25,545 bases of DNA from Chara braunii (taxonomy: Eukaryota > Streptophyta > Charophyceae > Charales > Characeae): positions 2,052,107 to 2,077,651 of the forward strand of contig BFEA01000132.1 of the NCBI GenBank assembly GCA_003427395.1, read 5' to 3'. The notes under the pieces are model-generated. The model was not told where the DNA came from and made no database searches. It was given only the letters and a program-made list of their open reading frames with translations. Shown here one piece after another: positions 16,063 through 24,280 of the stretch. A program made the translations under genes and the position numbers. Numbering within the stretch: the stretch's first letter is position 1; every line of letters begins with the position of its first letter.

Positions 16063-16345
16063 TTGATGGCCCCTCTGTTATTTACGCTTCTATTTATTGA
16101 TGTTGAGAAACCCTTTTTTTTTTTTTTTTTTAACACAGGCTATGATCATGTGGATTGGGAATTTGTGGATTACTTCCTGGAAAAGGTCAATGTAGAAAGT
16201 AACTTCAGGAAATGGGTTTCCATCCTCATCATAGCGAGTCAACTAAGGCTCACATTAAAGAGGTCCTGGCCCTGGAAATTATCCTGCAAAGAGGTCAGTA
16301 ACACAAGGGGATCCCCTGGCCCCATATCTGTTTGTAATCGCAAGT
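16063..16345 (+). pseudogene. LINE reverse transcriptase fragment (L5) with poly(T) insertion
   Basis: The frame reads LLFIDVEKP, then six Phe and NTG, then YDHVDWEFVDYFLEKVNVES and FRKWVSILI. It matches FVFIDFEKTYDHVD at 21067-21105 in copy L6, which is RT motif A with its catalytic Asp (FID). About nine codons, created by a T18 tract (16112-16129) and flanking bases, are inserted between Glu-Lys and Tyr-Asp without breaking the frame. Homology fades after about 16260. The frame then runs into a polypyrimidine microsatellite at 16350, so the following proline-rich translation is not LINE protein. Confidence 0.75.
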
Positions 16346-16349
16346 GGTT

Positions 16350-16665
16350 TCCCAGACCTCCTCCTCTTCCATGTCTTCCTTCACCGCCGCCTCCTCCTCC
16401 TCCTCTTCCTCTGCCACCAGCTCTCTGGCCCACTCCCCCATTCCCCCCTCCTTGGCCACATCCTCTTCTGGTGCATTTTCCTCCGCCACCTTCGTCTCCT
16501 CCTCCTCCTCCCCCTTCTCCTACCCCTCCTCCTCCTGTTCTTCCTCCTCCCCCTCCCCCTCCTCCTCCTCCTCCCCCTTCTCCTACCCCTCCTCCTCCTG
16601 TTCTTCCTCCTCCCCCTCCCCCTCCTCCTCCTCCTCCCCCTCACTATACCTGCTATGTCCATCTC
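16350..16665. repeat. Polypyrimidine (CCT)n tract with 63-bp tandem duplication
   Basis: About 315 bp is almost purely C/T on the plus strand. Inside it CCCCCTTCTCCTACCCCTCC occurs at 16510 and 16573 (63-bp period). The proline-rich (plus) and arginine-rich (minus) translations are artefacts. Long mirror-like pyrimidine tracts can form triplex (H-) DNA. Confidence 0.9.
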
Positions 16666-16779
16666 CTCCTCTGCCACCTATGCACCCAAGCAAAAAAAAC
16701 ATGCCTTACCCAAAAAAAAGCTGCAGCTCCTTCCAACGACCAGACTCAACATTCCACGTATATCTGGACTGATACGCGA

Positions 16780-16843
16780 GGCCTGGTTCCCAGCAGGTGC
16801 TGCTCCCCACTAATAGACTGGAGCAAAAAAAAAAAAAAAAAAA
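16780..16843 (+). repeat. Stem-loop module copy f with A19 tail
   Basis: SL1 is partly eroded (GGCCTGGTTCCCAGC, 16780-16794). SL2 is perfect (GCTCC-(13 nt)-GGAGC, 16802-16824), and A19 (16825-16843) abuts the stem directly. Confidence 0.8.
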
Positions 16844-16883
16844 GATATGTGGCAAAGCCACAAAAAAGGGGAAAAGAAAACCA

Positions 16884-17071
16884 AGGTCCTGAGTGCTGGT
16901 CACAATGAGGTAGGATAGTGGGATAGGGGGTGCGCTAGGAGTATTGACGTGAGGATGGGATGGGATGTGGTCTCATTTTCCAGGACACCTGCGGCTCACA
17001 GCCCCAGTTGATCACTGCGCTCACTGACTGGCCTCTACAACACCCTGGACTTTGTTAAAAAAAAAAAAAAA
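16884..17071 (+). repeat. S2 repeat, copy 2, A15 tail
   Basis: AGGTCCTGAGTGCTGGTCACA, GAGGTAGGATAGT, GGGTGCGCTAGGAG and the CTCTACAACACC end match 3065-3380. A15 at 17057-17071 terminates both copies in the same place. This copy lacks hAT-like ends, so S2 is a separate element from the 2564-3503 transposon. Confidence 0.7.
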
Positions 17072-17084
17072 GACTGGGTGCTAA

Positions 17085-17240
17085 TTTCCCGTTCAGTCAA
17101 TCCTCTGGATTCCAGGGTAATCATTGCTGGCAGGAGTCTCCCACTTGCTTTCTTTTCCTCATATACTCCAAATTCAGTCTGTATAAGGGACGCTGGACCC
17201 GTTTTCCAGCAGGTGATGCTCCCCACCAATAGATGGAGCC
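17085..17240 (+). repeat. Stem-loop module copy g with upstream conserved segment
   Basis: SL1 is GCTGGACCCGTTTTCCAGC (17192-17210). SL2 is GCTCC-(12 nt)-GGAGC (17218-17239). Upstream, TCAGTCAATCCTCTGG ... CATTGCTGGCAGGAGTCTCC (17095-17145) is repeated at 17940-17990. No poly(A) follows; LINE sequence begins within a few bases instead. Confidence 0.75.
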
Positions 17241-17244
17241 TCTC

Positions 17245-17620
17245 CCCAGGTGCTAGTGGTGTCTGCTCCACAGACCCCATGGAAAGCATTGGCACTGCAA
17301 CAAATAAGCAGGCTGGCCCCGCTGGCCCCCCTAGACATAGATCCGCCGACCTGGCTGGAAGACCGGTACTGGCCTGTTCCTAGGCCATCACCATCGAGAG
17401 AGGATGAACCCGGTACAAACAGGCAAGCAGCCAGAAGAGATCTCCAAAATGATGCCTTCTGGACCTCACTCATAAAAACATGGAGGAAACTTCCCCCCCC
17501 CGGATAAAACGCCACCACGACGTTGGGAGGAAGTATATAGACAACCTCTCTTTGGCAACCGGTGGATAACAGACTCTAACAGTAGGGTGTTACTATTCAC
17601 AGACCCCTCCTTGTGGGCCA
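17245..17620 (+). pseudogene. LINE ORF2 post-RT fragment (L4)
   Basis: The plus frame 17250-17507 reads TPWKALALQQISRLAPLAPL and DPPTWLEDRYWPVPRP, then SLIKTWRKLPPPG. It matches VPWKALALEQIRRLAPRTTE, HPLTSVEDRLWRIPRA and FLKTWRRLPLPDR in copy L6 (21985-22215). After a C-run frameshift the next segment is RRWEEVYRQPLFGNRWITDS, matching RYEEVLRQPLFENRWITDQN. It is a central piece only; RT lies elsewhere and zf-RVT is missing. It sits immediately downstream of a stem-loop module. Confidence 0.8.
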
Positions 17621-17639
17621 TAACGACAGGAATTATCAT

Positions 17640-17770
17640 CTTCTTTTTCAGGAATGGACAAATGTCTGCCCGGACATACCATGGCGCCCTGCTTCAGACA
17701 TCCCAGACCCTTTCCCACCACCAGCTTTAGCCATAGCAGGGGAGCAGTGGTATGAAGGACGGGGTCCCTA
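17640..17770 (+). pseudogene. Retroelement block with DIPDPFPPP reading
   Basis: The plus frame reads EWTNVCPDIPWRPASDIPDP and then FPPPALAIAGEQWYEGRGP. The block is shared, diverged, with 390-728 (minus), 11750-11830 and 23620-23700. It adjoins the end of LINE fragment L4 through a T/C-rich junction. I cannot assign a domain. Confidence 0.45.
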
Positions 17771-17799
17771 GTAGGATTCATCTACTGGACTCATCTTTT

Positions 17800-18180
17800 C
17801 AATCTGCAAGACTCGGACTTTAAACACTAGATCGTCATGATGTGGGATTGGGACTGGTAGGGGAGGGTGGAACTAGGGTGTAGCAGCAGATATCTGGCGC
17901 CGGATTCAGGGTGAAGAGGTTCCCCCTGCCCCCCAAACTGCTCAGTCAATCCCCTGGTCCCCAGGATAATCAATGCTGGCAGGGAACTCTCCACAAGTGT
18001 TTCTTCTGATATATTCCCAATCCAGTGGGTGGCCAGGTGGTCGTATGTGGCCTGCCAGTGGGTGATATTATGTGGGTTGTGTGGTACAGTGTGGACTGGA
18101 TGGTGCAATGTTGGGTGGATTATACTATGTGGACTTGATGGTGGTGTCTTTTTTTTTTCCCCCTTTGGTGTCTCAATGCT
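17800..18180. other. Non-genic stretch with partial repeat of the copy-g upstream segment
   Basis: CTCAGTCAATCCCCTGG ... CAATGCTGGCAGGGAACTCTC (17940-17990) repeats 17092-17145. In the minus direction both translate as xLPAxITLxSRGLTE-like, but both are too short to be genes. The remainder is TG/GT-rich (18030-18140). Confidence 0.5.
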
Positions 18181-18209
18181 GCATTAGAAAATGTGGTACC
18201 TGGGGCTGA

Positions 18210-18358
18210 GTCCCACTAGCAGCGTTGAGTTTCCTCAATGCCCAAATCTGGATGCGTTTGTGGAGATGTGCGGTTGAGGAAACTCAATGCGATTCTGCAC
18301 TTCTCCACAAACGAGTCCACATTCGGGCATTGAGGAAACTCAATGCTGCTAGTGGGAC
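18210..18358. repeat. Long foldback hairpin (62-bp arms, 25-nt loop)
   Basis: The left arm 18210-18271 and the reverse complement of 18297-18358 agree at 56 of 62 positions. Both begin GTCCCACTAGCAGC and end in GTGGAGAxGTGC. Both arms and the loop also contain the small palindrome TTGAG-NNNN-CTCAA. The length and arm/loop ratio resemble a microRNA-type precursor or a minimal foldback transposon. Weak pairing extends outwards to about 18202 and 18366. Confidence 0.9.
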
Positions 18359-18498
18359 TTGGCCTCTGAAATAAGAAAACCTCAATATTTGGTAGGGTTG
18401 TTCTGATCAATGTAGAAGCTCTTTGGTTCAACATCTGCGATATGGGTCCCCCATTATCCGAAAAGCATATTGCTGCATACCTCCTTTTTTTCTTTTGA

Positions 18499-18565
18499 GA
18501 AGGTGATATAAGCAGCCTTCCTTAGCAAGTCCTCGTCCAGCTGCTCCATCTATCGGTGCATACCT
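18499..18565 (-). repeat. Stem-loop module copy l (degenerate SL2 plus SL3)
   Basis: On the minus strand SL3 is GAAGG-CTGCTTATATCA-CCTTC (18499-18520). SL2 remnants CACCGATAGATGGAGC are at 18543-18558. A short A-rich tail (18484-18496) follows on the minus strand. SL1 is lost. Confidence 0.65.
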
Positions 18566-19190
18566 CTGGAGGAGTAATGTGAATGAGAGTAGGGGCAGTA
18601 GTTGGGTGGCATTCGACTCTGGGTCTCGTTAGACACTCCTCGGGCCGTCCTCGGGGCCTGAGGGGTTTTCCTTTGGGTCGCCCGAGAGAATTTCCGCTGT
18701 TGTTCCACTCATTCTCGGGACAGTCTTCCAAGGAGGATTCCTACGGCGGGCCCACGGCCAGTCGCATAATGTTATTGCCGACCGTGGGGTGCACTTCCGT
18801 TGGCCACTCGATGAAAGGACCAGAGAGTAGTCGAAACCGGCGGATTCTTTCGCCAAACAAACCTAACCTTCTTCGCGCTCAACTCTTGGACCCCCTGTGG
18901 AAGAGTAGCCTCTCAGAATCAGGGCATGCACCCTCGATATACTCAATTGATGATCATAAACCATGCGGACTACAACCCTCCTTCGCACGTCCACCCTCAC
19001 CTTGCGTTTGATAGCCCTGGCCAAAACTCCACTGAGTGTTGTTCACATGTCCTTCCCGAATAAGACTGAGCAGCCCGATACCACCTAACCAAAAGGCCGA
19101 CTGACTTGAACTTCAACATACGTTGTCTCCATGGCTGTATCAACAAAAGACTCATCTCAACTTTGCTAATCCCCCTAGAATTGGGAGTGA
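18566..19190. other. Unassigned stretch
   Basis: A 142-codon plus frame (18583-19011) overlaps open minus-strand frames. None shows a domain I recognise. Composition is mildly GC-rich in 18600-18760. A hypothetical exon cannot be excluded on either strand. Confidence 0.3.
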
Positions 19191-19200
19191 GAAGAACATT

Positions 19201-19331
19201 CTTTTTTTTTTTCTTTTTTTTTTTTTTCTTTTTTTTTTTTAAACAGAAACCCGTGGTATCAGATTGGAGTGATGATAAGAGCATACACTCCTACCTGACA
19301 CACTGGGGGCTCCAGTCTATTGGTGGGGAGA
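19201..19331 (-). repeat. Stem-loop module copy k (SL2-SL3) with long A tail
   Basis: On the minus strand SL2 is 19309-19331 (CCCCACCAATAGACTGGAGC). SL3 is 19266-19291 (GGAGTG-14 nt-CACTCC) with loop TATGCTCTTATCAT. A tail of about 40 bases (19201-19240, interrupted by G) follows. SL3 here has a different but fully complementary stem from copies c and l. Confidence 0.8.
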
Positions 19332-19379
19332 TTCTGAAAATGCCAAGTGCCGTCTTTCTTTGAATAACATTTCAATTCC

Positions 19380-19860
19380 TTCAACAAAAATCAGGCAGGA
19401 CCCCCTGGTGCCCCCCAATGGCTCCTTCTGGTATCTGTGCCAGGTCAAGGGTTAAACCACCAATAGTACCTTTCCCCGCTTGAAAAACAAATGGGTTCGG
19501 CACTACCGGTGGGAAACAGCTGGTAGCGCCAGCCAAAAAGAGGCCTACGACGCTTCGTTTTTATTTTTTTTTGCGCAGATCCATTTTAGGCTCGGCACTG
19601 ATAACTGAGAAAGGTACTGGCGGTTTAAGAAAGGGAGGTAGGGGCTGCTAGCTTTGTGTGTAGAATCTGGCATCTGACAAAATGGATGAAGAGGCAGACC
19701 CCCGACTTTTTGTTTTAGCTAGTCAAAGATATGGGACACTAGACCGGTTTTCCAACACTGTGGCATTCCCAAAATGCACCGGCGTTACGCTGCGTACACC
19801 CGAAACAATGCCTGAAAACAGACCAACGATCTGCCCACAAAGAACCAGTTGAAACCTCAA
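19380..19860. other. No gene seen
   Basis: Mixed composition, including T-rich 19558-19572, with no long frame and no recognised repeat. Confidence 0.4.
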
Positions 19861-19945
19861 TCGAAAAATCTATTATGAATGCTATGGGCAACTATCTTTC
19901 CCCAGAGCCCATGACCAGGCTCGTTTAGGAAAAAACCTGACCAGG

Positions 19946-20716
19946 GGAGGGGATTCTACAAACTTAACACTTCCTTGTTAAGCCAGAATCAATTCAGGCA
20001 ATATATCAAGGATGTATGGGAATATTGACACTCGACAAAGGAAAAACATGATTCCTTCATCGCATGGTTCAATAATGGTTTGTTTTTTTTTGTTTAAAAA
20101 ATGTAATGAATTCTCCAAACTACAAGCAAAGTCCCGCTATTTTCAGGAAATGAACATCCAAGAAAAAATCCTAAATTACGAACTTCACGAGCAATCTAGT
20201 AACCATCCTAACCAAGAACGCATCCAAGACCTCCGGGACCAACTTTTAACCTTTGCCCAACAGCGATGGCAAGGGCAAATTGTCAGAGGAAAATTCAAAA
20301 AATTATTGACTGAGGGTCAAATGGATGTTTCATTTTTTGCATTAGCAAAAGCAAGAGCGAGACGTACATCTATTGAAGTTTTTTTTTATCCGGAGGATTC
20401 AGCAGATAACCCATTAACAACTTCATCAGCAAGCAGTTTCAAGATAGCTTATAATTTTTTATTTTTATTTTTTTTCACCTCCTTGAGGACCCCATCACTT
20501 CAACAAGAAGATGATAAGGCAGTAGATCAACTTCTCTCCCCTTTGACAAAGACACTCACACAAGAACAAAGAGAACATTTAGAAAGACCCATGGCCGAGG
20601 AGGAAATTTTTACAGCCCTCCTACAGATGGATGAGGATAAAACGCCAGGAGGGGATGAACTTCTTTTTTTTGGGGGGGAGGGGGGGGGGAGAGGACAAGT
20701 GGATGGACTTCCTTAA
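19946..20716 (+). pseudogene. LINE ORF2: linker between endonuclease and RT (L6)
   Basis: The 20012-20716 frame carries a helical, charged segment (KLQAKSRYFQEMNIQEKILN, HPNQERIQDLRDQLLTFAQQ). The conserved LINE signature LLTEGQMDVSFFALAKARAR with RTSIE follows, comparable to the EGDxNTKFFH...AxxRRxxNxI box of LINEs. Then come LTQEQREHLERPMAEEEIFT with ALLQMDEDKTPGGDE, which is the start of RT (K-x-PG-x-DG). The first 22 codons are in another frame. A T8G7-type run at 20664-20690 breaks the link to the RT core. No start codon choice is meaningful in this dead copy. Confidence 0.85.
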
Positions 20717-20755
20717 GAGTTTTGGGAAGCAAAGTGACTCACTTTCTCCTCGGAT

Positions 20756-21470
20756 TTGATGGAATTTTTTGAGTCAGTCCTCGAGTCAAGAGCTATGGGA
20801 GAACTGGTGGGACAATGTATCCTCACCCTACTTTACAAAAAGGGTTACAAGGCAAATATAAAGAACTATAGAACCATCACCCTGCTCACCGTTGTCTACA
20901 AAATTCTAGCTAAAGCCCTGACCAATCGCATGATTCCAATTATGACAGATATCATTCATCCAGCTCAAAACGGTTTCATTACTGGACGACATATTCATGA
21001 TAATGTCTTTCTAATTAATGAAATGATCAAGTTAATGCGTCAAGAAAAACAAAACGCATCCTTTGTGTTCATAGATTTTGAGAAAACATATGACCATGTG
21101 GATTGACGTTTTTTGGAAGCCTGTCTACTAAAGATGAACTTTTAACCTATTATGTGTAATTGGGTTCGTATTTTATATTCAAACGCAACTACGAGGATGT
21201 TGGTCAATGACCTTCTCTCACCTGAAATTAGGTTGCAAAGGTTAGTAAGGCAGGGGGACCCTTTAACGCCGTTTTTTTTTTTTTTTGTCATGAAAGCACT
21301 AGGGGCAAATTTGAGAACGAATCATAATCTCAGACGTCTTCAAGTTGCAGGTATACCTGAAGAGGCAATCCCTATTTATTCTATGTTTGCAAACGACCTC
21401 ACTATTATGATGGAAGCATCACATTCAAACATGGAAGAAATCATAGCCTTAATAAATAAATTCTCGTAGG
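20756..21470 (+). pseudogene. LINE reverse transcriptase (L6), catalytic motif altered
   Basis: RT motifs are in order: NIKNYRTITLLTVVYKILAK (20850-20910), GFITGRHIHDNVFLINEMIK (20970-21030) and motif A FVFIDFEKTYDHVD (21064-21105), whose FID Asp is present. A TGA follows where copy L5 has Trp. Motif B is RQGDPLTP (21250-21272), then a pure T15 tract. Motif C at 21386-21397 is FAND, in place of the F/YADD catalytic pair, so the first Asp is Asn. RT makes cDNA by target-primed reverse transcription. Loss of this Asp plus stops means no activity. Confidence 0.9.
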
Positions 21471-21540
21471 TATCAGATATGGTGGTTAATTGGGGAAGTA
21501 AAACGCAAGGATGGTGGATCCATTCAAATGGTATTAGACC

Positions 21541-22485
21541 CCAGAGGTTCCTCGAGTCAGTTGGGTCCCATTGGATGCTCTAGTTCGTATCTTGGGAGTG
21601 TCCCTAACAGGCCAAGGAAGACCCGCTACAAATGATGACTGGATATCAGGACCAGCTATGGACAAAATGAGTAAATGGAAAAACCAACATACTTCAATTT
21701 TTTGAAGGGCCTTAATAATAAACAATGTAATCCTAGCATCCACCAAGTACAAATCAGCATTATGGCGCATTAGTAAGGAGAGAACAAAAACCCTTCAGAA
21801 ACAAGTTACAACTTTTCTATGGAGGGGTGATCATGAAAGAATTAAAGTCATACCAAGGGTTGCATGACTTTCTGCATGACTTTATTTAATTCAACCTAAA
21901 TCAAGGGGGGGGTTGGGGGTGTTGGATCTGACCTTACAATATCAAGCCCTCTCACTTCAATACCTAAAAAAAATCATCTTCTCAACAGACGTTCCATGGA
22001 AGGCCCTGGCCCTAGAGCAGATTCGCAGGTTGGCACCCCGCACCACGGAAGATGTTCACCCCCTCACCTCGGTGGAAGATAGATTATGGCGTATCCCTAG
22101 AGCTCGAGCCCAATGAAGAGAGGAAGGAGTTAGAGGAGCAGCAATAACAACCCTATTGCTGGATAATTTATGAGTCTGTTTTTTGAAAACATGGCGCCGC
22201 CTGCCATTGCCAGATAGATCATTTCCCTCACGGTATGAGGAGGTTCTTCGTCAACCTCTCTTTGAAAATAGATGGATTACTGACCAGAATGACTGCATTT
22301 TCAGCAGCTCAGATTCTCCGTGGTCCCAATGGGTCAAAAGGGGGTTAGTAAGGGTGAAGGATATATGGGACCCAGGAATGAAAGATTGGAAATCGTTAGA
22401 CCAACTGAAGGGAACCCTAAGATATGCTCACCAACTAGCTCAAAATCTAGACCAAATCGTTCTTCATCCCTTTAGACAGGGTTAA
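21541..22485 (+). pseudogene. LINE ORF2 post-RT region (L6)
   Basis: Across shifting frames this region encodes VRILGVSLTGQGRPATNDDW (about 21570-21640), TSIF, a stop, RALIINN (21690-21725), LWRISKERTKTLQKQVTTFL (21755-21820), QPKSRGGLGVLDLTLQYQAL (21893-21955), VPWKALALEQIRRLAPRTTE (21990-22050), VEDRLWRIPRARAQ, KTWRRLPLPDRSFPSRYEEV and LRQPLFENRWITDQN, and VRVKDIWDPG. These blocks are the yardsticks that identify fragments L1-L4. Several stops replace Trp (TGG to TGA), for example near 21868. The 10-bp direct repeat GCATGACTTT lies at 21863-21884. No enzymatic function is known for the region. Confidence 0.8.
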
Positions 22486-22525
22486 AACGCTCAGGAAAGA
22501 GATCAGGTTCACGGAGGCAGACTAG

Positions 22526-22846
22526 GTGGCAGAATGTGATACAAACAGACAACTTTTGGTAGGTCAAGTGATCCACTTGTTGGCCCAAGGAGCAACTGTT
22601 TGCATTACACCAACAAACAGGGATCTTACTATTTATGTGGCTCCTTCAGATAGGGTGTTTTTTTTTCCTCTCACCCACATGTATCGCATCAGAGTTTCTT
22701 TTGTCTCCTACATCAAAGGTTGGCATGCCTTTATCTTGAAATACCTATCCCAGAACTCCACTTTCACCCTGCAGAATGGATATGCAAACAAGCAAAAAAG
22801 GGAAACCTCGTGTGCTACAATCTCTCACAGTCAAAGCATCCTATAG
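22526..22846 (+). pseudogene. LINE ORF2, weakly conserved segment before zf-RVT (L6)
   Basis: A 106-codon frame includes HMYRIRVSFVSYIKGWHAFI and a T8-derived FFF. I do not recognise a domain. It is placed here by position between the VKDIWD block and the zf-RVT block, where LINE ORF2 proteins are variable. Confidence 0.5.
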
Positions 22847-22861
22847 GCTTCTAAGGCCGGA

Positions 22862-23431
22862 TTGGCACGACAATTGAATGTTGACTCACAACTTTTAAGG
22901 AATGGCAATTTTTCAAAGTATGCCAAACAACGCCCTGCCAAATTTGCATCCCTCCAGTGGCAGATTGTTCACCGCTGCCTACCTACAAATGATTGGCTAG
23001 TTGACCATTCATCACTGGAACAACAAGGTTTGGCCACTCCTTAGTGTCCTTTTTGCCTGTCAACCTTTCCCTCGAGGAAAATACGGGAAACCATCGAACA
23101 TATTTTTTTGCAATGTTCAGGTTCGGTCCTCTTATGGAGAAGATGGGACTGCATCAGGAGAAGTATAACAGGGGAGGACTGGCCTTGGGATTGGAGGACA
23201 ATTTTACTGGGTCGATGGGATCCTCTCGATTTCTCTCTTTCAAATTTTCAGAGTAATCTTTTCGAAATTGGTCGCAAAGCGGTCTTATGGACCATATGGT
23301 ACAAAGTCTACAGACATTGTGTCAGAGTAAGAGAAGGAGTCCGTTTGGAAGGTCTAGAGGTTGTTGAACTTATTGTCCAATTCATACAAACAGAAATCAG
23401 GGCTACTGGTCGACCCTTAAAACCAAATTAA
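22862..23431 (+). pseudogene. LINE ORF2: zf-RVT finger and C-terminus (L6)
   Basis: The 22862-23044 frame reads KFASLQWQIVHRCLPTNDWL and VDHSSLEQQGLATP. After a TAG, codons for CPFCLSTF follow. The second half (HIFFCNV-like, about 23096-23120) and the Trp-rich LLWRRWDCIRRSITGEDWPW are carried in the 23108-23431 frame. That frame ends in VREGVRLEGLEVVELIVQFI and a stop. It is homologous to L1 (1142-1804) and L3 (6250-6690). The Cys-x2-Cys pair is intact, but the finger is split by a stop and a frameshift. Confidence 0.85.
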
Positions 23432-23456
23432 TATTCTTTCACAAAAAAAAAAAAAT

Positions 23457-23925
23457 TCTACATATTCAGAAATTTAATTTGGACTGGCTTGGGGGAACTG
23501 CAAGCAGGGGATTGGGTGAGGTGCGCTGGCCAGAGGCGGAAGAAACAGCAGGTCATCTTCAACGGGACTTCCAGCTTGTTTTTCGTAACTGGTTTACGCT
23601 TCAGCCCGGAGACTCCCTCATACCTCCGGATTGTTTCCCATATTTCTTTCCTCCTTCGAAACTCTCCCTGGTTGATTTGCAATGGTATGGCTTAAGGGAG
23701 GGGTAAGATGATGCTAAAATCTAATAGATTTTGGATGGGTAGGGAGCTTGGCTGACAAGTGGCATCTGACGAACCCTCTGGACTGGAGAGGCTTTCTTAT
23801 CCTTTTGTTCATACACTCATTGCAATGTACTGTTGGGGACACTGCACCCGTTTTCCAGCAGGTGCAGCTCCCCACCAATAGACAGGAGCCATCGCAAGAA
23901 AAAAAAAAAAAAAAAAAAAAAAAAA
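23457..23925 (+). repeat. A-tailed repeat unit with stem-loop module copy h
   Basis: The unit starts after the L6 A tract. It contains a reading with GDSLIPPDCFPYFFPP and LQWYGLREG (23605-23705), related to the DFPDPFPPP...QWY block. A TCTGGACTGGAGAGGC segment follows, then SL1 (23841-23859, stem broken by a G-to-C change), SL2 GCTCC-(13 nt)-GGAGC (23867-23889) and A27 (23899-23925). About 470 bp in all, it is the most complete example of the block-module-poly(A) order. Confidence 0.65.
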
Positions 23926-23939
23926 TTGCTCCTTTGGGA

Positions 23940-24280
23940 CCCATTCAACCTAGTTCGATACATATTTAGTCAGTTTATGGTTCCAATCCCTGTGGAACTT
24001 GTTTATCAGTACCTCTGTCGACCTGATGTCAAGGACACTGCGCACAATTTGTGGCTCCCTTCTTTCCGCTGTCCAGATGCTCCACTCTAGTGTAGGGCCT
24101 TTCCTCAGTATGATGACCCAGGCTAATGGAATGGAGAGGATCAATTCATTCCAATTATTCTATAAAAAAAAAAAAAAAAGCAAATCGGACAGAAGGGTAT
24201 TAGATCATTGACCCCCCAATAGCCGAAACTTCACCAATCCACATTCAAGCTGAGTAGGGCACCTACCTCACCGTTAAAAT
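23940..24280. other. Unassigned stretch with A16 tract
   Basis: An A16 tract lies at about 24163-24179 and may end another plus-strand A-tailed repeat. The 23950-24144 minus frame shows no domain I can name. Confidence 0.35.

Larger units (their letters stand above)
19870..23454 (+). mobile_element. LINE copy L6, longest copy in the window
   Basis: This non-LTR retrotransposon retains the endonuclease-RT linker, reverse transcriptase, post-RT region, zf-RVT finger and C-terminus, and ends in A13 (23442-23454). The first recognisable protein is about 19905-20010 (AHDQARLG, then KLNTSLLSQNQFRQYIKDVW). This looks like the end of the apurinic endonuclease region, so the copy is 5'-truncated. Stops and frameshifts are frequent. 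Poly(T)/poly(G) tracts interrupt or overwrite coding sequence at 20083, 20380, 20455, 20665 and 21270. Unlike copy L1, no stem-loop module precedes its terminal A tract. Confidence 0.9.

Noticed and set aside
16112-16135. T18 followed by AACACAG as a 3' splice site in L5
   Set aside because: Splicing after AACACAG does not restore the reading frame of the RT motif and no matching donor is evident; slippage or assembly error is simpler.
16344-16772. Ser-rich, Pro-rich and Arg-rich ORFs
   Set aside because: All arise from the (CCT)n polypyrimidine tract.
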